Positions 1 to 9,396 of a stretch of 64,000 nucleotides of DNA are shown here, one piece after another. The notes under the pieces are model-generated. The model did not search any database. It was not told the DNA's origin and saw nothing but the letters and a program-made list of their open reading frames with translations. Position 1 is the stretch's first letter; the number at the start of each line of letters is the position of its first letter. Where the stretch lies: the NCBI RefSeq assembly GCF_022919575.1, contig NZ_CP095071.1:4040001-4104000 (forward strand). The letters are read 5' to 3'. Position numbers and translations under genes: made by a program. Origin of the DNA: Gracilibacillus salinarum (GTDB taxonomy: Bacteria > Bacillota > Bacilli > Bacillales > Amphibacillaceae).

Positions 1-921
1 TGCCATTCTGACATTCATACTGCCCATGGTGACTGGGGAGAGGTGAACTATCCTCTTGTACCTGGACATGAGATAGCTGGGGTAGTGACGGATGTAGGAC
101 CCGAGGTAACCAAGTATAAGGTAGGTGACCGTGTTGGTGTTGGATGTATGGTAGACTCCTGCGGTGAATGCGAGAATTGCCAGCAAGGAGAAGAACAGTA
201 CTGTCTCAAAGGAAATGTTCCAACATACGCTGGTGTAGATAAATATGGCGAGCCGACTCAAGGTGGTTATTCCACTCACATCGTTGTAACAGAGGATTTT
301 GTTCTTAGAATTCCTGATAACATTGGGCTTGATGTAGCTGCGCCATTACTTTGTGCTGGAATTACGACATATTCTCCATTAAACCATTGGCAAGCTGGCC
401 CTGGTAAGAAAGTAGCCGTTGTTGGTATGGGCGGTCTTGGTCATATGGCTGTTAAGATTGCACATGCTATGGGGGCTGAGGTGACGGTATTGTCACAAAC
501 ATTGAATAAAAAAGAGGACGGCATGCAATTCGGTGCAGATCACTACTATGCCACAAGCTCTCCCGAAACTTTCGAGCAACTGGCAGGTACCTTTGACCTG
601 ATTATTAATACGGTAAGTGCTAATATTGATATCAATGCGCACCTCTCCTTATTAACGTTAGATGGGACGCTCGTAAATGTTGGTGCACCTGCAGAGCCAT
701 TGGCTGTCAATGTGTTCTCTCTCATTCCTCACCGTCGTTCCTTTGCAGGTTCCATGATTGGCGGCATTCGTGAGACACAGGAAATGCTGGATTTCTGTGC
801 AAAACATAACACCGTTCCCTCAATTGAAGTGATCTCGGCAGATCAGATTGATTACGCATATGAGCGCGTGTTAGCTTCAGATGTTAAGTATCGATTCGTG
901 ATTGATATTAGTACGATGTAA
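1..921 (+). CDS. zinc-dependent alcohol dehydrogenase, 3' part (cut by window edge)
   Basis: The frame is open from base 1, so the start lies outside the window. The first visible residues, CHSDIHT, carry the catalytic zinc cysteine of the cinnamyl/medium-chain alcohol dehydrogenase family, and GHE follows as in that family. A structural-zinc cysteine cluster ([17 protein letters not shown]) and a nucleotide-binding [11 protein letters not shown] segment come next. The family oxidises primary alcohols or reduces aldehydes with NAD(P). The C-terminal end looks complete and is followed by a terminator. The substrate cannot be told from the sequence. The GTG at 43 is internal and should not be used as the start. 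Confidence 0.93.
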   Translation, partial: CHSDIHTAHGDWGEVNYPLVPGHEIAGVVTDVGPEVTKYKVGDRVGVGCMVDSCGECENCQQGEEQYCLKGNVPTYAGVDKYGEPTQGGYSTHIVVTEDFVLRIPDNIGLDVAAPLLCAGITTYSPLNHWQAGPGKKVAVVGMGGLGHMAVKIAHAMGAEVTVLSQTLNKKEDGMQFGADHYYATSSPETFEQLAGTFDLIINTVSANIDINAHLSLLTLDGTLVNVGAPAEPLAVNVFSLIPHRRSFAGSMIGGIRETQEMLDFCAKHNTVPSIEVISADQIDYAYERVLASDVKYRFVIDISTM

Positions 922-931
922 GTTTTTATAA

Positions 932-966
932 GAAAAGGCTTGGAGGACAATCTCTAAGCCTTTTTT
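932..966 (+). terminator. rho-independent terminator after alcohol dehydrogenase
   Basis: An AAGGCTTgGA / TCtcTAAGCCTT stem is followed directly by a T-run, ten bases downstream of the stop codon. Confidence 0.8.
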
Positions 967-970
967 ACAC

Positions 971-1168
971 GTTAGGAAAGTATAAAATTTTAGCAGAGAA
1001 GAAGCTCGACGTAGTGAAAATTTAAAGTGTACCAAGTATAAGAAAAACTTCGGCACTCGCTAAAGACAAGGCGAATGCCGAGTTTTTCTAATGTTAGGAA
1101 AAGTTTTAGTAATGAAGAAGCACGACGAAATGAAGATTTAGTACGTACCAAGTATAAGAATGAAAAGT
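971..1168. repeat. imperfect ~75-bp direct duplication around a terminator-like hairpin
   Basis: Two copies begin with GTTAGGAAA at 971 and 1093 and end with ACCAAGTATAAGAA (about 1045 and 1160). Both contain GAAGAAGC-CGACG-A-TGAA. Between them a TCGGCA/TGCCGA stem followed by GTTTTTC (about 1045-1088) looks like a terminator. The GAAGAAGCACGA-GTAGTGAAAATTT stretch recurs near 61622. No gene is supported here; short ORFs on both strands are by-products of the repeats. Confidence 0.6.
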
Positions 1169-1194
1169 ATATAATCATTCTCGTTAGTGAGATA

Positions 1195-1345
1195 AGAAAA
1201 GGAGCCAAAAGTAATTGCAGTGCCGTGAGATTTGTGTCGTTAGAGAGAAAGGAGCCAAAAGTTGTAAGCGAACACCAAAGATTTGTATCGTTTAGTGAGA
1301 AAGGAGCCAAAAGTGGGAAGTGAACACCAAAGATTTGTATTGTTT
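1195..1345. repeat. 52-bp tandem repeat, about 3 units (family R1, small array)
   Basis: The motif AGATTTGTaTCGtT recurs at 1228, 1279 and 1331 (periods 51 and 52), each time with AGAAAGGAGCCAAAAGT downstream. It is the same family as the large array at 13637-14164. A period of 52 changes reading frame every unit, so translated repeats here are not conserved proteins. Confidence 0.8.
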
Positions 1346-1411
1346 CGGAAGAAAGAAGACAAATCATGGTGTTTCCCTGCTGGTTTTGTCTCCTTAAAGA
1401 GTCTGTACCAT

Positions 1412-1575
1412 AGCGTAGTCCAGCCCATAGACTTCCGCAGGACGAAAAATGGCTGGTAGAAGGGGTATCAGCACATGAATTATTTCAAAATGTCCGCTAT
1501 GTGCCACTTAACTTAATCCCAGATAGTTGTATAGTATTTATGTCAATTAGGATCGGGTGAAGTGTGCCAGATCCC
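1412..1575. repeat. decayed relative of the 47.5-kb inverted-repeat element (right half)
   Basis: AGCGTAGtCCA, TAGACTtCCGC, GCAGGACG, TGGCTGG, GGTATC-AGCACATGAAT, TTTCAAAAT, GTCAATTAGGAtCGGGTG occur in the same order as in the element at 47757-47990. The hairpin centre and the perfect terminal arm are missing or degraded. Confidence 0.6.
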
Positions 1576-1674
1576 TCCAATGAGAAAAAGGATATTTTTA
1601 TCAATTGTTGCGCATGAATGACTATATTTTTGTTACAATATGGTAAATGCTGTTTGGAAAAGGGGTGCGTAAAG

Positions 1675-1845
1675 TTGAAAGAGCGGATGAAAGAGTTAGG
1701 GTGGAAAAAAATATTACTTTATTCTGTTATTAGTATCATTTTACTTGTGATCATAGGCTTTACCATAATATTTGGTGCGTTATTGATATTAGATCAATTT
1801 GATGATCGTTATCAGGAACCAGTGAGTTACGAGTTAGAGGATTGA
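1675..1845 (+). CDS. small single-pass membrane protein
   Basis: This predicted 56-residue protein has a basic N-terminus (KERMKELGWKK), one hydrophobic helix of about 25 residues (ILLYSVISIILLVIIGFTII, continuing GALLI) and a short acidic tail ending ELED. I chose the TTG at 1675 because AAGGGG sits seven bases upstream. A longer frame opens at 1618 but has no ribosome binding site and would run through a likely -10 box (TACAAT, 1634-1639). The topology suggests a small inner-membrane protein with the tail outside. I do not recognise the family. Confidence 0.5.
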   Translation: MKERMKELGWKKILLYSVISIILLVIIGFTIIFGALLILDQFDDRYQEPVSYELED

Positions 1846-2157
1846 AGCCAATTGAAAGAAGCTGCCCCAGATAAACTGTAATTTGCATGGGAGCGCTACA
1901 TTTTTGAAACTAGTTACTATTTTATGCAATCCGCAGTTTGTTAACTTCAAATCATTCCCTAAACATTTCTTGCGAATGATTAATATATTCTCAGATGTGC
2001 AAGTTAATAAGCCTGCTAGTTGAAAATATTTGGAATCCATTCTCATTATTTTGATGATAGCCTTAAAAAATGAACTAATGAAAAAGAAAGAGTCATAACG
2101 AAGCTTTTTTTGCAATAATATCCGTATAAGAAAGTATCTGAAAATAGGAGTGATTCA
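1846..2157. other. intergenic, no gene supported
   Basis: AT-rich DNA of 312 bases with only antisense ORFs that lack ribosome binding sites or recognisable domains. The last 20 bases carry the TAGGAG site of the next gene. No repeats or terminators are evident. Confidence 0.5.
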
Positions 2158-2940
2158 GTGCGAAAATGGCATATAAAATTAGCTCTATTACTCACGTTTC
2201 TAGGTGGTATCGGAATAGTTGCAATCATTCCATATGAAATGACCATCTTAATGAACAATGAATTTTATCAATCAAGTCCCGAGGCCATGCCAGTTTCATT
2301 AGTTGTAACGGTAAACTCTATTATCGACATTTTGCTATTGTTTGTAATGGTGTTAATTGGCGTAAGACTACAAGAGAGAACTAGTTTAAAAGCTCCGATA
2401 TTAGAGAGACTTATTTACGGAAAAAAACCACAAACCCTCTCAAAAAAATGGATGATAATCGGTATTTTGGTAGCGTTTATTGGTTCCCTTATCACGATTT
2501 TTCTAGACTTATTTATATTTTCTCCTATGATAGAAATGCCGGAGGATCAAACCACCGTTACTAGTTGGTGGCAAGGCTTGCTTACTCTTGTTTATGGAGG
2601 TATTACAGAGGAACTCATGCTGCGTCTGTTTGGTATGACACTAGTTGTCTGGCTGTTGGCGCGAATAACAAAAAAGGAAAAAGGAAATATCCCCAGAAGC
2701 TTCTACTATATTGCAATATTTCTCACAGCCATTTTATTTGGAATAGGACATTTGCCAGCTACGATACAAGTATTCGGTGAATTGTCTGCTATCATTGTTA
2801 TACGGGCTTTGGTTTTAAATGGTCTTCTTGGTTTATGGTTCGGTTACTTGTATTGGAAAAAAGGCTTAGAGTATGCAATGGTTGCACATATGTCAGCAGA
2901 TTTCTTTCTTCACGTATTATTTGTATCCATCTTTCATTAA
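2158..2940 (+). CDS. CPBP family intramembrane metalloprotease
   Basis: This 260-residue polytopic protein has the three CPBP (CAAX protease/bacteriocin-processing) motifs: EELMLR near residue 158, FGIGHLP near 200, and a final helix with HMSADFFLH near 247. The Glu and His residues are the presumed metal ligands for cleavage inside the membrane. In Firmicutes the family includes CAAX-type processing enzymes and bacteriocin self-immunity proteins. No bacteriocin or prenylation gene is adjacent, so the substrate is unknown. The GTG start at 2158 has TAGGAG about eight bases upstream. Confidence 0.85.
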   Translation: MRKWHIKLALLLTFLGGIGIVAIIPYEMTILMNNEFYQSSPEAMPVSLVVTVNSIIDILLLFVMVLIGVRLQERTSLKAPILERLIYGKKPQTLSKKWMIIGILVAFIGSLITIFLDLFIFSPMIEMPEDQTTVTSWWQGLLTLVYGGITEELMLRLFGMTLVVWLLARITKKEKGNIPRSFYYIAIFLTAILFGIGHLPATIQVFGELSAIIVIRALVLNGLLGLWFGYLYWKKGLEYAMVAHMSADFFLHVLFVSIFH

Positions 2941-3090
2941 CCAATCTGATGGCTGGCAAATGTAGCGGTAGACAGATATAAATAGATACTTCGAGAAGAG
3001 CACAATTATAAAAATAAATCGTATTGTCCAAACTTTTTCCTCTTCTCTGCATTCATTAGTAGTAACGTAATGAAGGGAGAGTTATATAAA

Positions 3091-3774
3091 TTGAATGAGG
3101 ATTTAATTATTTTTATGCATATCCCTAAAACAGGAGGAACAACATTAAATTCAATTTTCAGAAGACAATACGAAGAAAATCAATTTTATAACCATCTGTT
3201 ACCAGACGAGATGAAATCGAAGTATATGGAGCTCAACGAATTAGACAAAAATAATATTAAGGCTGTTGCTGGACACTACTTTTACGGTATTCATGCTATT
3301 TTTTCTCGACCCTTTTCCTATTTCACCATGTTGCGTGATCCGGTAGATCGAGTGGTATCCCTTTATTATTATTATCAGAGTAAGCCAGCCGTTTTTCCGA
3401 AGTTTAAGGATATGACATTTGAAGAATTTATAAACAAACACTCGGAAGCGCATAATTGCCAGACAAAAATGATAGCTGGATTATCCGAACCAACTATTGA
3501 TCTAGCAAAAGAAAATTTACGAACGTTCAGCGTAATCGGACTTAACGAAAGATTTGATGAATCACTGATTCTTATGCAAAAAGCTTTGGGATGGAATACG
3601 CTTGAATACGAAAGACTTAACATTACCAAAAAGCGTCCGCTGAAAAGTAAGCTGTCAAAGGAGTTTATCTCATTAATCGAAGACAACAATCAATTAGATA
3701 TCGAATTGTATCAGTATGCACAAGAGCTTTTTGAGCAGCAGTTGCAAAATGGCCTTGAGAAAAAAGATTCATGA
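3091..3774 (+). CDS. sulfotransferase family protein
   Basis: The protein opens with MHIPKTGGTT, the P-loop-like motif that binds the 5' phosphosulfate of PAPS, and has FTMLRDPVDRVVSLYYYY, the 3'-phosphate motif. This is the sulfotransferase-2-like fold with about 227 residues, a normal size for bacterial members, and likely cytosolic. I prefer the TTG at 3091 because AAGGGAGA lies about ten bases before it; an ATG at 3070 is in frame but has no site. It stands alone, without glycosyltransferases or PAPS synthesis genes, so the acceptor (a glycan or small molecule) is unknown. Confidence 0.75.
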   Translation: MNEDLIIFMHIPKTGGTTLNSIFRRQYEENQFYNHLLPDEMKSKYMELNELDKNNIKAVAGHYFYGIHAIFSRPFSYFTMLRDPVDRVVSLYYYYQSKPAVFPKFKDMTFEEFINKHSEAHNCQTKMIAGLSEPTIDLAKENLRTFSVIGLNERFDESLILMQKALGWNTLEYERLNITKKRPLKSKLSKEFISLIEDNNQLDIELYQYAQELFEQQLQNGLEKKDS

Positions 3775-3786
3775 TAACCACGAACA

Positions 3787-3816
3787 GGGCAGCCTTTTCA
3801 GGTGAATGGGCTGCCC
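3787..3816. terminator. hairpin between convergent genes
   Basis: GGGCAGCC and GGCTGCCC form an 8-bp stem between the convergent sulfotransferase and glycosylase genes. There is no clear T-run on either side, so terminator function is inferred from position. Confidence 0.45.
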
Positions 3817-3830
3817 GAGTTAATCATTAG

Positions 3831-4331
3831 CTATTCCTCAAATATCCCTTTCCAAATCTCTACCTTTTCTTCAAAACTTTTATTATAACGGCCAGGAATC
3901 GGACTGGTAGAAGGCAGCATTCTCACCTCATATTTAGCCATTAAATGCGCAAAGTGTTTGCGAAAGGTTTGATACGATTTTGTACCATTACAACCAATTC
4001 TCTTAATAGTAGGATAGGTATCGAGTAGTTCTTCCAATTGGTTCGGATCCGCATCTGTTATACTGGAATCGAGACTGCCTTCTCGGTAGCAGGCTCCAAT
4101 CACATCCCATAGGGCAATTCCTTTATCATGTAAAAAAGAAACCTTTTCCTGATAGGTTTCCATCCACTCCTGTTGATAAATCTCAAATAATATCGGCCAG
4201 AAATGGTTTCGTAGATTGCCATAATACTGCTGTTTCTTTAAGGATTGTTTTCCAGGAATAGAGCCAAGAATCAAGACACTAGCCTGTTGATCAATAATTG
4301 GTTCCAATGAATATATTTTCTGATTAGCCAT
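3831..4331 (-). CDS. DNA-deoxyinosine (hypoxanthine) / uracil-DNA glycosylase family protein
   Basis: The 166-residue protein carries LGSIPGKQSL followed by YYGNLRNHFWPIL, the motif-1 region of family-6 (hypoxanthine-DNA glycosylase) members of the uracil-DNA glycosylase superfamily. A second conserved block, LPSTSPIPGRYN, lies near the C-terminus. Such enzymes excise deaminated adenine or uracil for base excision repair. I start at the ATG complementary to 4329-4331 (MANQKIYSLEP), with AAAGGTGAG just upstream; the frame extends 11 codons further without a better site. Family assignment is good, exact base specificity is inferred. Confidence 0.8.
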   Translation of the reverse strand: MANQKIYSLEPIIDQQASVLILGSIPGKQSLKKQQYYGNLRNHFWPILFEIYQQEWMETYQEKVSFLHDKGIALWDVIGACYREGSLDSSITDADPNQLEELLDTYPTIKRIGCNGTKSYQTFRKHFAHLMAKYEVRMLPSTSPIPGRYNKSFEEKVEIWKGIFEE

Positions 4332-4487
4332 GTCTATCTCACCTTTCCACCTATCTCTTATCATAAAATTATATCAGATGTGAGTCGTCTATAAAGGAAG
4401 GAAATCGCATAATTAATAGAAGATAACAGCAACCTTTGATGGTACACTGTAATAAAGTCCGATAAGCCATCGAAAAGGAGAATGATG

Positions 4488-5555
4488 ATGTGGAATGATA
4501 ATCAATTTACTCAAGTACTTAACATTCAATATCCGATTATCCAGGCTGGAATGGCAGGTGGTCCAACAACACCGGAGCTTGTCGCCGCCGTTTCTCGTGC
4601 AGGCGGGCTGGGAACATTAGGCGCAGGATATATGAGAGCCGAACAAATGAAAGAAGCGATTCAGCGAATAAAGGAATTAACGGATAAGCCTTTTGGAGTC
4701 AATCTTTTTATTCCAGAAATACCCGATGTATCTGAAAGAGAGATCGTAAAAACCAATGAATTATTGCAGCCATTTCGCGAAGAATTGAAGCTAACGGAAC
4801 CAGAGATCACAGCGCCATCAACAGAACTTTTTGAAAAACAGCTCGAAATTATTCTCCAAGAAAAAATAGCTGTCTGCAGTTTTACTTTTGGTGTCCCGTC
4901 AAAGCAAGTCATTCACAAATTACAAGAGCGAAATATTATAGTAATCGGTACGGCTACGACAGTAAATGAAGCCAGCATCAACGAAGAAAATGGTGTCGAT
5001 ATGGTGGTGATGCAGGGAAGTGAAGCAGGGGGCCATCGTGGTACGTTCGCCAATACATATGAGAACGGACTGGTTGGAACGATGTCACTTATTCCGCAGA
5101 CGGTCGATCAGGTGAACATTCCTGTGATAGCGGCTGGAGGAATCATGGATGGAAGAGGTGTTTTAGCAGCTCTTACCTTAGGTGCTCAAGCAGTTCAAAT
5201 GGGTACGGCTTTTCTGACTGTGTTGGAAAGTGGTGCGAAACAGCAACATATCGATGCTATCTTGAACAGTAGTGAAGCACAAACTGTTATTACTTCAGTT
5301 ATCAGCGGTAAACCGGCAAGAGGGATTCAAAATGAGTTCGTCAGGAAAATGACACCATATGAAAAAAGCCTGCCAGATTACCCGATTTTAAATTCTTTGA
5401 CTAAATCGATTCGAAGTGAGGCAGCTAAGCAGAATCGCTCGGAATACATGCATATGTGGAGCGGCCAATCACCTCGCTTAAGCAAAAGACAATCGGTCGG
5501 AAAGCTTATCACTGACATTGCGGATCAGGTAGAGGAGATAATGAAAAGCAGATGA
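4488..5555 (+). CDS. nitronate monooxygenase (2-nitropropane dioxygenase family)
   Basis: This FMN-dependent TIM-barrel protein of 355 residues starts with the family signature for this group (QYPIIQAGMAGG). It also has the phosphate-binding VIAAGGIMDGRG segment and GSEAGGHRG, where the histidine corresponds to the catalytic base region. The reaction is oxidation of alkyl nitronates such as propionate-3-nitronate to aldehydes and nitrite, a detoxification role. Three ATGs follow one another (4482, 4485, 4488); AAGGAG at 4475-4480 gives proper spacing only for 4488. It is a single gene, just upstream of a broken resistance gene. Confidence 0.88.
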   Translation: MWNDNQFTQVLNIQYPIIQAGMAGGPTTPELVAAVSRAGGLGTLGAGYMRAEQMKEAIQRIKELTDKPFGVNLFIPEIPDVSEREIVKTNELLQPFREELKLTEPEITAPSTELFEKQLEIILQEKIAVCSFTFGVPSKQVIHKLQERNIIVIGTATTVNEASINEENGVDMVVMQGSEAGGHRGTFANTYENGLVGTMSLIPQTVDQVNIPVIAAGGIMDGRGVLAALTLGAQAVQMGTAFLTVLESGAKQQHIDAILNSSEAQTVITSVISGKPARGIQNEFVRKMTPYEKSLPDYPILNSLTKSIRSEAAKQNRSEYMHMWSGQSPRLSKRQSVGKLITDIADQVEEIMKSR

Positions 5556-5611
5556 TCGAAACGGGCATATTTTCTGTTATTATATAAAAACTGAAGAAGG
5601 AAGTGATCATT

Positions 5612-6509
5612 TTGAACAAACAGCAAGTGTCAGAAACAGCCAGGAAGTATGGTTTGGAAGTGAAAGTAAATATGATTTCATTCAACGAGTCAGGCTTAGA
5701 TTTTTTGGTTGCTTATGCGGAAGATACTGAAGGAGAAGAGTGGGTGTTAAGGCTTCCGAGACGTGACGATGTGATGCCGAGGACAGTTGCTGAAAAGAAA
5801 GCACTGGATCTCATCGCTAAACACGTTCCTTTTCAAGTTCCGGTTTGGTCGATCTATGAAGACGACATCATTGCTTACAAAAAATTAACCGGCACACCTG
5901 CGGGAACGATTGATCCAGAGATTCAAAACTATGTGTGGGAGATGGATTACGAAAATGTCCCGGAACCATTTCACCAGACGTTAGCTAACGTATTGGCCGC
6001 GCTGCATACCGTACCGGCGGAAGAGGCACATTGAAGCCGGGCTATCTGTTCAATCAGCAGAAGAGGCAAGGTTTTCGATGAAGGAACGTATGGAGAAGGT
6101 GAAAGCACAGTTCGGGGTAAGCGAATCTTTGTGGAATCGCTGGCAGCAATGGGTGAATAATAAAGAACTGTGGCCTGTCCAAACTGGGCTGATTCATGGC
6201 GATCTGCATGCTGGTCATACGATGATAGATCAGAAAAATACGAATGTAGTCGGCTTGATTGACTGGACCGAAGCGAAAGTAACCGATGTATCAAGTGACT
6301 TTGTTTTTCAATACCAGGTATTCGGTGAAGGTGCTTTAGCGAAACTGATCAACTATTACAAGAAAGCGGGAGGGATTTACTGGCCTTCCATGAAAGAGCA
6401 CATCATCGAGCTTAGTGCTGCATACCCTGTAGCGGTTGCTGAGTTTGCGATTACTTCTGGTCTGAAAGAGTATGAGCAGATGGCGAAAGACGCAATGGGG
6501 AGTGAATAG
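5612..6509 (+). pseudogene. macrolide 2'-phosphotransferase-like gene, frameshifted
   Basis: Two consecutive frames together make one aminoglycoside/macrolide phosphotransferase-fold protein. The N-terminal lobe (WVLRLPRR) runs in one frame to a TGA at 6032. The C-terminal lobe, with the catalytic loop [14 protein letters not shown] and the metal motif GLIDWTEAK, continues in the +1 frame. The second frame is readable from [16 protein letters not shown], so one extra base (or two missing) near 6029 explains the break. The intact product would be about 298 residues, close to B. subtilis YcbJ-type enzymes that phosphorylate macrolides. The TTG start at 5612 has GAAGGAAG upstream. It could be a sequencing error. 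Confidence 0.75.
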
Positions 6510-6586
6510 AGTACTGGTGGGAATTTAACTGCAATTTTTGTCATCACTGTTTTGAAAATAAAAGCTAGATTAAGGAGTTGTGCATA

Positions 6587-7504
6587 TTGACTAATTATAA
6601 TATCGATCGTGACTTTGATGAGTTAAGAAGCACGAGGCTTCCTTTTTATCCAATGTTATTACCAGTCCTTAATAAGCTTGTTCAAAGAAAAAATAACAAA
6701 ATAAATCTACCTGATGAATGGAAAGTATCAAAAGAGAAAATAAAAGGGTATAAAAATGGTTAAATCTCTATCACGATTTATGAGCCTGTTCATGCAGTCA
6801 CTGAAAATTGGATTGTCTATTTTCATGGTGGAGCTTTTGCTATTAAAGAAGCACCTTATCATATTAATTTATGTGCAGATTATGCATTAAATACACCTTG
6901 TAAGGTTATATTTGTAGATTACCGGTTATTGCCTAAATATAAATTTCCTTATGGTTTAGAAGATTGTTATGCAGCCTGTAAATGGGTTAGCTCTCAAGCT
7001 GCTAAACTGAATATTAATAAAGACAAGATTGCAATTGGTGGCGACAGTGCCGATGGTGCTTTAGCGGCAGGAGTTGCCTTGTTAGCGAGGGACAGACAAG
7101 AATTCACCATAAACTTTCAATTGTTAATTTACCCTGTAACGGATAAGAAGCAATCCACGGATTCAATGAGAATGTTCCATGATACACCAATGTGGAATTC
7201 AAAACTGAATAAAAAAATGTGGGATTTATACTTAAAGAATGTATTAACTGACAATTATGCTTCACCTATAGATGCTGAATCTCACAAAAATCTGCCAAAC
7301 GCTTATGTGGAAGTAGCAGAGTACGATTGTCTGCGAGATGAGGGAATCGAATATGCAGAAGCTTTAAAGAATGCACAAGTATCGGTTCAACTTAATCGAA
7401 CGAAAGGAACGGTCCATGGATATGATATGGTTGAATCAAGTGAAATAGTAGTTCAGAATAAGGCCTTGAGAATAAAGGCACTGCAAAATGCCTTTGAAGA
7501 CTAA
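6587..7504 (+). pseudogene. alpha/beta hydrolase (HSL-like esterase) with in-frame stop
   Basis: One frame encodes an esterase of the hormone-sensitive-lipase group but is interrupted by a TAA at 6761-6763. The text around it (IKGYKNG, stop, ISITIYEPVH) is otherwise continuous. Downstream lie the oxyanion motif YFHGGAF, the nucleophile elbow GDSADG, where the usual final Gly is Asp, and the Asp and His region (EYDCLRDEG, VHGYD). The intact protein would have about 305 residues. The TTG at 6587 follows AAGGAG. The altered elbow and the nonsense codon together suggest real loss of function. Confidence 0.75.
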
Positions 7505-7530
7505 TCCGAATGAAACGAAATTATTTAGCA

Positions 7531-7574
7531 AAAAGGAATTAATCCCATTGGTCATTTGGAATTAATTCCTTTCC
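7531..7574 (+). terminator. terminator after broken hydrolase
   Basis: AAAGGAATTAAT and ATTAATTCCTTT form a 12-bp perfect stem ending in a T-rich stretch. It may serve both strands, since the next gene converges on it. Confidence 0.75.
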
Positions 7575-7604
7575 GTTTAAATTCAGAAGCACTGATCATG
7601 TTTA

Positions 7605-8084
7605 TTATTTTGTAAACATAGTATGCTTATAATACTTCATAAACCCAACAAACATCAGCAAAGCTCCAACTATATTACACGCAACCCGAAACCCGTGAAC
7701 CATTAAAAATTCATTCGCCGTTTGCTTAAGAAACGCAACCGAATGAACCTCGGTCCCTTCAATAAACATAATGGTATTCCTCGGCCATTCAAAAATCATC
7801 GAAGCAGCCCCTTCCAAAACGATCATCAGCATACTGAACAAAATCCAGTATCGAGCAGGCCGAACTTTCCACGCAAAAATAAGTGCTAATATACCCGTGA
7901 TAATACTAGCTGCTCCGAGAGGTGGACTGGCCACCGCCATGAACTCGAGGCCAAGTTCAAAAGACTCGGGAATGTTGTGAAAAATATTAGGATAGAGCAT
8001 GAATGTATCCACCAGTATACTCCCTAACATAATCCACTGTAACCATAAATGAGAGGCTGCAGATAAAAATGATAATTGCTTCAT
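7605..8084 (-). CDS. four-helix membrane protein (DUF1772/anthrone-oxygenase-like)
   Basis: The 159-residue protein has four hydrophobic helices. The central region PPLGAASIITGILALIFAW, the FEWPRNTIMF turn and a conserved C-terminal helix pair resemble the small DUF1772 membrane family; I assign this only tentatively. The chosen ATG (complement of 8082-8084) has AAAAGGAG nine bases before it, whereas the frame's first ATG at 8123 has none. It is a single gene with no informative neighbours. Confidence 0.55.
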   Translation of the reverse strand: MKQLSFLSAASHLWLQWIMLGSILVDTFMLYPNIFHNIPESFELGLEFMAVASPPLGAASIITGILALIFAWKVRPARYWILFSMLMIVLEGAASMIFEWPRNTIMFIEGTEVHSVAFLKQTANEFLMVHGFRVACNIVGALLMFVGFMKYYKHTMFTK

Positions 8085-8278
8085 AATGTTAAACTCCTTT
8101 TCCATTTGGTGTGAGTCCATCATAAGCGTTCATACTTATCTCATTATTATGGAATTCTTAATTTATTCTTAAATCTATGAAAGGGCTTGTAGAGTGTGCC
8201 AAAAAGAAGAGGGAACCATTATCAGGATTTATTGGTCTAATATAGAAAGATAAAAACAATTTATTGGAGGAATGTATG

Positions 8279-8575
8279 ATGAGAGCACTCACTTTAATTG
8301 CTGGATTTCTAACAATATTGATTTCAATTGCAGCACAGTTATCTGCTATTATTGATGATTCTTATACTGTGGGTAACATATGGTTTCTTGGCGTTACTAG
8401 TGGAATCTTAACTATTATTGGAGCTTTTAAAATAAATAACAATAAACGGACTTCACTTATCTTGTTGATTATTTCCTTTATACTAGGTGTTGTATCCATT
8501 TTATATCTTTTTATTGTACCTGCAATACTACTTTTAATCACGATTACCTATTTATCATGGCCTAATCGTCCGTAA
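8279..8575 (+). CDS. small membrane protein (DUF4064-like)
   Basis: The product has 98 residues and three hydrophobic helices (ALTLIAGFLTILISI; GILTIIGAF; LILLIISFILGVV running into YLFIVPAILLLI) with a short charged NNNKRT turn. The arrangement is like DUF4064 membrane proteins of Bacillaceae. GGAGG at 8266-8270 is eight bases before the ATG at 8279; an ATG at 8276 is also possible. Function is unknown. Confidence 0.6.
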   Translation: MRALTLIAGFLTILISIAAQLSAIIDDSYTVGNIWFLGVTSGILTIIGAFKINNNKRTSLILLIISFILGVVSILYLFIVPAILLLITITYLSWPNRP

Positions 8576-8721
8576 TACCTTACTGAATCATTTCTTTCTT
8601 AGAAATTACTCCTTACGAGCAGGAATTTTTAACCTTTTGTTGAATGTATGGATAATAACAAGTTTTGTTACTTAGAAATGATGATTTGAACTATACAACA
8701 GAAAAGCAGGAGGTTATGGTA

Positions 8722-9177
8722 ATGGAAAGTAATATATTAGGAACAAACGTTATAACTCAAATCGGGATTCTTGTTCATGATATTGAAAAGACAGCGCAAA
8801 CCTATGCAGATTTTTTTGGAATGGAGAAGCCGCAGATAAATCAAACAGATGCACCTGAACTGGCTCAAACGGAATTCAAAGGTGAAAGCACCGCTGCAAG
8901 AGCAAAGCTAGCCTTTTTTGATATGGGTTCCTTGCAGCTGGAATTGATTGAACCAGATCAGCAGCCGAGCACCTGGCGTGAATATTTAGATGAACACGGT
9001 GAGGGTCCGCATCATATTGCCTTTGTTGTGGGAGGTTTACAAGAGAAAGTCAAAATAATGGAAGCGAATGGAATGCCTTTGGAACAAAAGGGTGAATACC
9101 CAGGTGGGCGCTATGCCTATATGGATACATTTAGAGACTTGAAGATAATTACGGAACTTTTAGAGAATGATGAATAA
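8722..9177 (+). CDS. VOC (glyoxalase/methylmalonyl-CoA epimerase-like) family protein
   Basis: This 151-residue protein has the paired beta-alpha-beta-beta-beta modules of the vicinal-oxygen-chelate fold: QIGILVHDIEKTAQTYADFFG at the start and HHIAFVVGGLQEKVKIMEANG in the second half. The possible metal ligands are the first His (VHD), Glu in QLELIEP, His in PHHIAF and the Glu near the end (TELLE), which is the methylmalonyl-CoA epimerase/lactoylglutathione lyase arrangement. Substrate is uncertain. AGGAGG at 8708-8713 selects the ATG at 8722 over 8716. Confidence 0.8.
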   Translation: MESNILGTNVITQIGILVHDIEKTAQTYADFFGMEKPQINQTDAPELAQTEFKGESTAARAKLAFFDMGSLQLELIEPDQQPSTWREYLDEHGEGPHHIAFVVGGLQEKVKIMEANGMPLEQKGEYPGGRYAYMDTFRDLKIITELLENDE

Positions 9178-9239
9178 CAGTATGGATGGAGGTGACCAGC
9201 CCGCTATGACCAGTGGGCTGACTCTATCTATGAAGATGA

Positions 9240-9360
9240 GAAAAGCGTTTTATCGGTTCAAACGGACAATGCGCCTACGAAAAGGAGAGGAGATGTCCGA
9301 TAGAAGCGTTCAAACGGACAATCCGCAAACAAAAAGGAGCGGGACTGTCCAATAGCCCCG
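9240..9360. repeat. 52-bp tandem repeat, 2 units (family R2)
   Basis: GTTCAAACGGACAAT recurs at 9256 and 9308, exactly 52 bases apart. Each unit holds GGACA, 25 bases containing AAAAGGAG, then TGTCC, so each could fold as a 5-6 bp stem with a purine-rich loop. A short ORF crossing 9167-9355 is a by-product. Confidence 0.7.
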
Positions 9361-9396
9361 CTCTATCCATTTATCCTAGGTGAATCCCAACTGCTG

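Noticed and set aside
1075..1323. Short ORFs through the left repeat island
   Set aside because: They follow the duplicated and 52-bp repeats, change frame between units and lack domains.
6761..6763. Recoded stop codon in the esterase
   Set aside because: The codon is TAA, which is not used for selenocysteine or pyrrolysine, and the enzyme also has an altered nucleophile elbow, so a nonsense mutation is simpler.
9167..9355. 62-residue ORF after the VOC gene
   Set aside because: It runs through the R2 repeats and has no domain or independent evidence.
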